64,000 nucleotides of DNA, taken from assembly GCA_044230315.1 (NCBI GenBank), contig JBGARJ010000005.1, positions 1 to 64,000 on the forward strand, given 5' to 3'. Each line of letters opens with the position of its first letter. Within the stretch, counting starts at the first letter, position 1. The position numbers and the translations under genes are program-made. Shown piece by piece: positions 60,586 to 64,000 of the stretch. This stretch comes from M3007 sp044230315 (GTDB taxonomy: Bacteria; Bacteroidota; Bacteroidia; Chitinophagales; Saprospiraceae). The notes beneath the pieces were generated by a model, which did not search any database, was not told the origin of the DNA, and saw only the letters and a program-made list of their open reading frames with translations.

Positions 60586-61881
60586 ATGAAACTGGAACAC
60601 ACCACCGTTGCCGATTGGGGAAATTACCCCAAGATCGCCGGCGCGATAGCCTATCCCGAAAATGTGGCCGATGTCCAAACGCTCGTCCGCAACCACGAAC
60701 GCCTGATCGCCCGCGGCAACGGCAAATGCTACGGCGATGCTGCGCTCAGTTCGCATATGCTTTCCACCCTGCGGCTCAACAGGGTGCTGCAGTTCGATGC
60801 AGAAAACGGCGAAATCCACTGTGAAGCCGGTGTACTATTGGCCGACTTGCTGCCGATGATCGTGCCGGCGGGCTGGTTTTTCCACGTCACACCCGGTATC
60901 AAATACATCACCGTCGGCGGCGCTATCGCCTCGGACGTCCATGGGAAAAACCACCCAAGCAAAGGGTGCTTTTCCAACTGGCTGATCTCCTTTGAGTTGA
61001 TGCTGGCCGACGGCACAGTGATTACCTGCTCGCGCACGCAACACGCCAACCTGTTTTGGCAAACCTGTGGCGGCATGGGCTGGACGGGTGTAATCCTCAG
61101 CGCCCAATTTCGCCTCATGCGCCTGCCGGGCATTCATCTGCGTCAACGCGCCGTACGCGCCGCCAACCTGGAGGCCTTGTTTATGGCTTTTGAGGAAGCC
61201 CAGAACTGGCCTTATGCGGCAGGCTGGGTGGATTGCCTCTCCCAGGGCGCGGGCTTTGGCCGGGGCGTGGTTTATTTTGCCGAACACGACCAAGACCGCA
61301 ACAGCGGCCAACCCATGCAATACCCCGAAAAGAAACCGCGCAACGTGCCATTTTATGCTCCCACCTGGCTGCTCAACCCGCTGTCGATCCGGTTGCACAA
61401 CGCCATGCTGTTTTCAAAAGCCAAAACAGGCGAGCAACACGTCGGCCTCGACCGCTATTTCTACCCCCTGGACAGTATTCGCAACTGGAACAGGCTGTAC
61501 GGACGGCGCGGGTTTATTCAATACCAGTTTTGCCTGCCGGAAGCACAAAGTTTTGAAGGCATCCGGCAAATCTTGCAGGTGATCCACAACAGCCGGGATC
61601 TGCCGTTTCTGACTGTGCTGAAGCGTCACGGCGACCGGCCCGCAGAGGCTGTTCACTCGTTCCCGATCCGGGGTTATTCCCTGGCGCTCGATTTTCCGCG
61701 GACACGGACTGTGTTTGACCTGGTCCGGCAACTGGACGAATTAGTATGGCAATACGGCGGAAAGATTTACCTCACCAAAGACGCGTGCTCGGCGGCGCGC
61801 ATGGGGCGGGTGGACCCTGCCGCTTTCGGCGAACCCAAGTTTTACTCCTTGTTAAAAGAGCGGCTATTGGCAAAGGAATAG
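60586..61881 (+). CDS. DprE1-like FAD-binding oxidoreductase
   Basis: About 431 residues from the ATG at 60586 (MKLEHTTVADWGNYPK). The FAD-binding domain (VAO/PCMH fold) shows ARGNGKCYGDAALSS (residues about 42-56, the PP-loop variant of GRGRSYGD), PAGWFFHVTPGIKYITVGGAIASDVHGKNHP (95-124), and CGGMGWTGVILSAQF. C-terminal substrate domain with YPLDSIRNWNRLYGRRGFIQYQF and GGKIYLTKD, as in decaprenylphosphoryl-ribose oxidase DprE1 and related sugar oxidases. It probably epimerises or oxidises a lipid-linked or free sugar, but the substrate is unknown. No partner DprE2-type reductase is next to it. Confidence 0.8.
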   Translation: MKLEHTTVADWGNYPKIAGAIAYPENVADVQTLVRNHERLIARGNGKCYGDAALSSHMLSTLRLNRVLQFDAENGEIHCEAGVLLADLLPMIVPAGWFFHVTPGIKYITVGGAIASDVHGKNHPSKGCFSNWLISFELMLADGTVITCSRTQHANLFWQTCGGMGWTGVILSAQFRLMRLPGIHLRQRAVRAANLEALFMAFEEAQNWPYAAGWVDCLSQGAGFGRGVVYFAEHDQDRNSGQPMQYPEKKPRNVPFYAPTWLLNPLSIRLHNAMLFSKAKTGEQHVGLDRYFYPLDSIRNWNRLYGRRGFIQYQFCLPEAQSFEGIRQILQVIHNSRDLPFLTVLKRHGDRPAEAVHSFPIRGYSLALDFPRTRTVFDLVRQLDELVWQYGGKIYLTKDACSAARMGRVDPAAFGEPKFYSLLKERLLAKE

Positions 61882-62021
61882 ATCGGCACAGCAAAAAAAC
61901 GCAGGGAAGATCAAATGCGAGCAAGACAAATATTGCCAGCATCCAACACTTGATCTTATGCTGTGTTTCGGCGCTTCCAGACCAGTACGCTCGACCACTA
62001 TTGGGGCATGTTTGAAATTGT

Positions 62022-62029
62022 TATGTTCG
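62022..62029 (+). promoter_or_regulatory. Variant -7 element (TATGTTCG) directly before the GT39-like gene
   Basis: One base from TAnnTTTG and ending 4 nt before the ATG at 62034. If functional, the mRNA would be leaderless. The 152-bp gap before this gene holds nothing else I recognise. Confidence 0.3.
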
Positions 62030-62033
62030 CCTC

Positions 62034-63635
62034 ATGAAACCAAATTGGCAATCGAAAACGGGTTGGCGATATTGTTTTTTCGGCCTTATCCTGGGTTACG
62101 GCATTCTGTACGCCCCGTTTGGCATCAATGAAACGGACGGCGGCTTCCTGACTGGGTTGGCCTGGCAGATGATTAGCGGCAAAACACTGTATGCCGATGT
62201 AGTGTACGTACGCCCGCCGTTACCCGTTTGGCTTCGGACGTTGGAATTACAATTATTTCCCGATTATGGGTCGATCCTGACTGAACGCTGGATATTTTAT
62301 GCCAAAGTCGCCCTTTATTCCTGGCTGGGAGCAGCCGTGCTCAGCCAGGGTGTGCGTCGCTGGCAACTGGCCGCGCTGGGGTTTGTCCTGTCGGCGCATT
62401 GCTATCCGGCTGCAGCCTGGCATACGGTAGACGGCATTCTGTTTGGCGCCTTGAGCATATGGTGTTGGACCAATTGGCGCGGCTATTGGCCGGCAGTATT
62501 TTCCGGCTTGTTTATGGCTTCCACGATCCTCTGCAAGCAATCGTTTTATCCCATGCCCCTGGTTGGGGCTTTATTGGTGCTGTCTGACCAGACCAGACCG
62601 CGGCGCCGGACCGAATCCTGGATAGCTTTTGCCGCATTCGCAGGCGTTATTTTATTTTTTGCCGCTTACCTGTACGCCGGCAACCGCCTTTCGGCTTTCC
62701 TGCAACTTACGTCGGGCGCGGCATCGGGTAATGAAGCCCTTCAGCACGGCGTATTGGATTATTTCCGCATTCAGCCAGTGTTGTTGTCGTTGAGCGTGTT
62801 GATGCTTGTTGCGGCAGGCTGGTGGGCTTGGAAGCGACAACGACCAACAGCCGTCTTTTGGGCCTGGTTCGGCTGGCTCCTACTCCTGGCCGGCGCGTAT
62901 ACCTGGGCTATTTTCCGGCGGCAGGAATTCACGGCGCCGTTTGCCCAAACGCGGCTGTTGTTTTGGATGGCTGGATGCTGGTGGGCTTATCGGGCCGTCC
63001 GGCAGCAGCGCCACGACGCGTTGTTTGCCTTGCTGGCGCTGAGCTGGTGCGCGTCGGTGAGTTGGGGCTATAATTTACCGGTCTTGTTCGCATTGCCCTG
63101 GGCGTACGTCGCATGGGAAATTTCCACGCGCCTCAGCTCGGCCGCTTATCCCGGCGGGCGACTGGGTTGGGCGCCTGCCGGGGCGCTGATTTTGCTGCTT
63201 GCCGTATTTCGCTGGGGTTATGCCTTCGTGTATCGCGACGGCCCGCGCGCTGCTATGACCGAACACCTGGGCGCTATTTTCCCATCTTTGACGGGCATTT
63301 ACAGCACTCCCGAAACAGCGGAAAAATACCGGGAGTTGCGTGACCTGACCGCCCGCTACGGGCCGCATTTCAAAACGCTCCCCGCCTTTCCACTTGCCAA
63401 TTACCTTACGCACACCCCTCCGCCGCTGCCGCTCGACTGGGTAGTGCAACGCGAAATGGGCCGCGCCGGTCCGCAGGTGGACAGCCTGCTGCAGCGGGAA
63501 AAACCGGTGTTGCTGGTAGAGAAAGCGTACTTGCCGCGGCTGGATTCAGACCCTGAATTATGGCTGACACGGAATGCCGTAAAACAGGGGAGGGTAGTGG
63601 AGGAAACACAACATTTTGCGGTGGTGCGGCTGTAA
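62034..63635 (+). CDS. GT39/ArnT-like multi-spanning membrane protein
   Basis: 533 residues with about ten TM segments. The first luminal loop carries INETDGGF (residues about 31-38) and YADVVYVRPPLPVW (53-66), resembling the acidic catalytic loop of the GT-C (PMT/ArnT) glycosyltransferases. The C-terminal 130 residues are soluble (TPETAEKYRELRDLTARYG ... RLDSDPELWLTR). It probably transfers a sugar from a polyprenyl-phosphate donor to an acceptor outside the membrane. The preceding DprE1-like oxidoreductase, which can act on polyprenyl-linked sugars, would fit, but that link is inferred. It converges with the adenosine deaminase gene. Confidence 0.7.
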   Translation: MKPNWQSKTGWRYCFFGLILGYGILYAPFGINETDGGFLTGLAWQMISGKTLYADVVYVRPPLPVWLRTLELQLFPDYGSILTERWIFYAKVALYSWLGAAVLSQGVRRWQLAALGFVLSAHCYPAAAWHTVDGILFGALSIWCWTNWRGYWPAVFSGLFMASTILCKQSFYPMPLVGALLVLSDQTRPRRRTESWIAFAAFAGVILFFAAYLYAGNRLSAFLQLTSGAASGNEALQHGVLDYFRIQPVLLSLSVLMLVAAGWWAWKRQRPTAVFWAWFGWLLLLAGAYTWAIFRRQEFTAPFAQTRLLFWMAGCWWAYRAVRQQRHDALFALLALSWCASVSWGYNLPVLFALPWAYVAWEISTRLSSAAYPGGRLGWAPAGALILLLAVFRWGYAFVYRDGPRAAMTEHLGAIFPSLTGIYSTPETAEKYRELRDLTARYGPHFKTLPAFPLANYLTHTPPPLPLDWVVQREMGRAGPQVDSLLQREKPVLLVEKAYLPRLDSDPELWLTRNAVKQGRVVEETQHFAVVRL

Positions 63636-63643
63636 GGCAAGCA

Positions 63644-64000
63644 CTACAGCCGGTGTTGCGCATAGCCAAGACGCAGGGTTTCTGCCAGCCGTGTTTTCAG
63701 CTCCGCCGGAGCAAAGGCGTGCTCCACCGCATTCAGGTTGCACTTCAGCAATTCCTCCAATCCCCACCCGAACACCCGTTGAGCCAAAGCATATTCCGAC
63801 GCGAGGGTTACGTTGCAGATCGTCCGCGCATCTGTATTAATGCTCACCGAAATGCCTGCCCGGTAAAGCCGGTCTAAGGGGTGATCCTCGATCCGTTCGT
63901 AGACATCAGTTTGGATATTGCTGCTGGGGCATATTTCCAGGTGAATATTTTGCTCAGACAGCGCTGCTAGCAGGCCGGGATCTTCGATGCTGCGTACGCC
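63644..64000 (-). CDS. add: Adenosine deaminase, C-terminal part only
   Basis: The frame runs without stop to the right edge, so the N-terminal two thirds lie outside the window. The 118 visible residues are strongly adenosine-deaminase-like: GVRSIEDPGLLAALSEQNIH, LEICPSSNIQT, HPLDRLYRAGISVSINTDAR and TICNVTLASEYALAQ, ending with a helical tail (NAVEHAFAPAELKTRLAETL). The aspartate in SINTDAR is a zinc/catalytic residue of the family. Hydrolyses adenosine to inosine. TAG stop at 63644-63646; it lies 8 bp from the stop of the converging membrane protein gene. Confidence 0.9.
   Translation of the reverse strand, partial: GVRSIEDPGLLAALSEQNIHLEICPSSNIQTDVYERIEDHPLDRLYRAGISVSINTDARTICNVTLASEYALAQRVFGWGLEELLKCNLNAVEHAFAPAELKTRLAETLRLGYAQHRL

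Overview
The window looks like chromosomal DNA of a member of the Bacteroidota, most likely near the Saprospiraceae (Saprospiria). The evidence is type IX secretion (T9SS) C-terminal sorting domains on several proteins, three giant proteins ending in the gliding-motility-associated C-terminal domain, family-typical genes (DUF4292, DUF4230, DUF6090, DUF6580, DUF1573, DUF4340), and promoters with the Bacteroidota -7 element TAnnTTTG in place of a classical -10 box. No tRNA, rRNA, CRISPR array, transposase or phage gene was seen. The species placement is an inference.

Layout. 1-3.3 kb: the 3' end of a CsgG-like gene, then a leftward run of small soluble or membrane proteins (VOC, antibiotic-monooxygenase-like, YdeI-like, membrane protein, DinB). 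3.4-6.1 kb: an FtsX/MacB-type permease behind a probable sigma-54 promoter with two palindromic upstream sites. 6.1-8.3 kb: RhlE-type helicase, a DUF6090-like membrane protein and an S4 protein. 8.4-13.1 kb: a Kelch-repeat and a BNR-propeller secreted protein, tail to tail across a structured intergenic repeat. 13.1-23.4 kb: DUF2207 plus LemA, HemL, a BNR lipoprotein, an RlmI-like methyltransferase, a dienelactone-hydrolase-like lipoprotein, a DUF4230 protein and an S41 protease. 23.5 kb: an Lrp/AsnC regulator.

24.1-43.9 kb is the outstanding part: three consecutive leftward genes for proteins of about 2100-2190 residues, together nearly a third of the window. The first two are paralogues with 18 and 20 tandem Ig-like repeats, each repeat with two cysteines. 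The third uses the same parts in a different order, adds a P-domain at the N terminus and carries three units of about 265 residues. All three end in a SprB-type repeat, a linker and the gliding-motility CTD, so they should be exported by T9SS as surface adhesins. A T9SS-type S8 protease follows on the other strand (44.2-46.9 kb).

46.9-64 kb is mostly housekeeping: acyl-CoA thioesterase, DUF6580 membrane protein, M1 peptidase, a TPR/DUF4292/EnvC-like operon, EtfBA, a bifunctional nuclease, a DUF1573 lipoprotein, an HscA-like Hsp70, a queuosine precursor transporter, a cytidylate-kinase-like protein, a DUF4340 protein, a DprE1-like FAD oxidoreductase, a GT39-like membrane protein, and the 3' part of adenosine deaminase running off the right edge.

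Genes are packed tightly, often tail to tail with 2-25 bp between stops. Several ends carry long perfect hairpins without a clear U-tract. The window holds no obvious defence or mobile system. The most novel material is the giant-adhesin locus and the regulatory palindromes.
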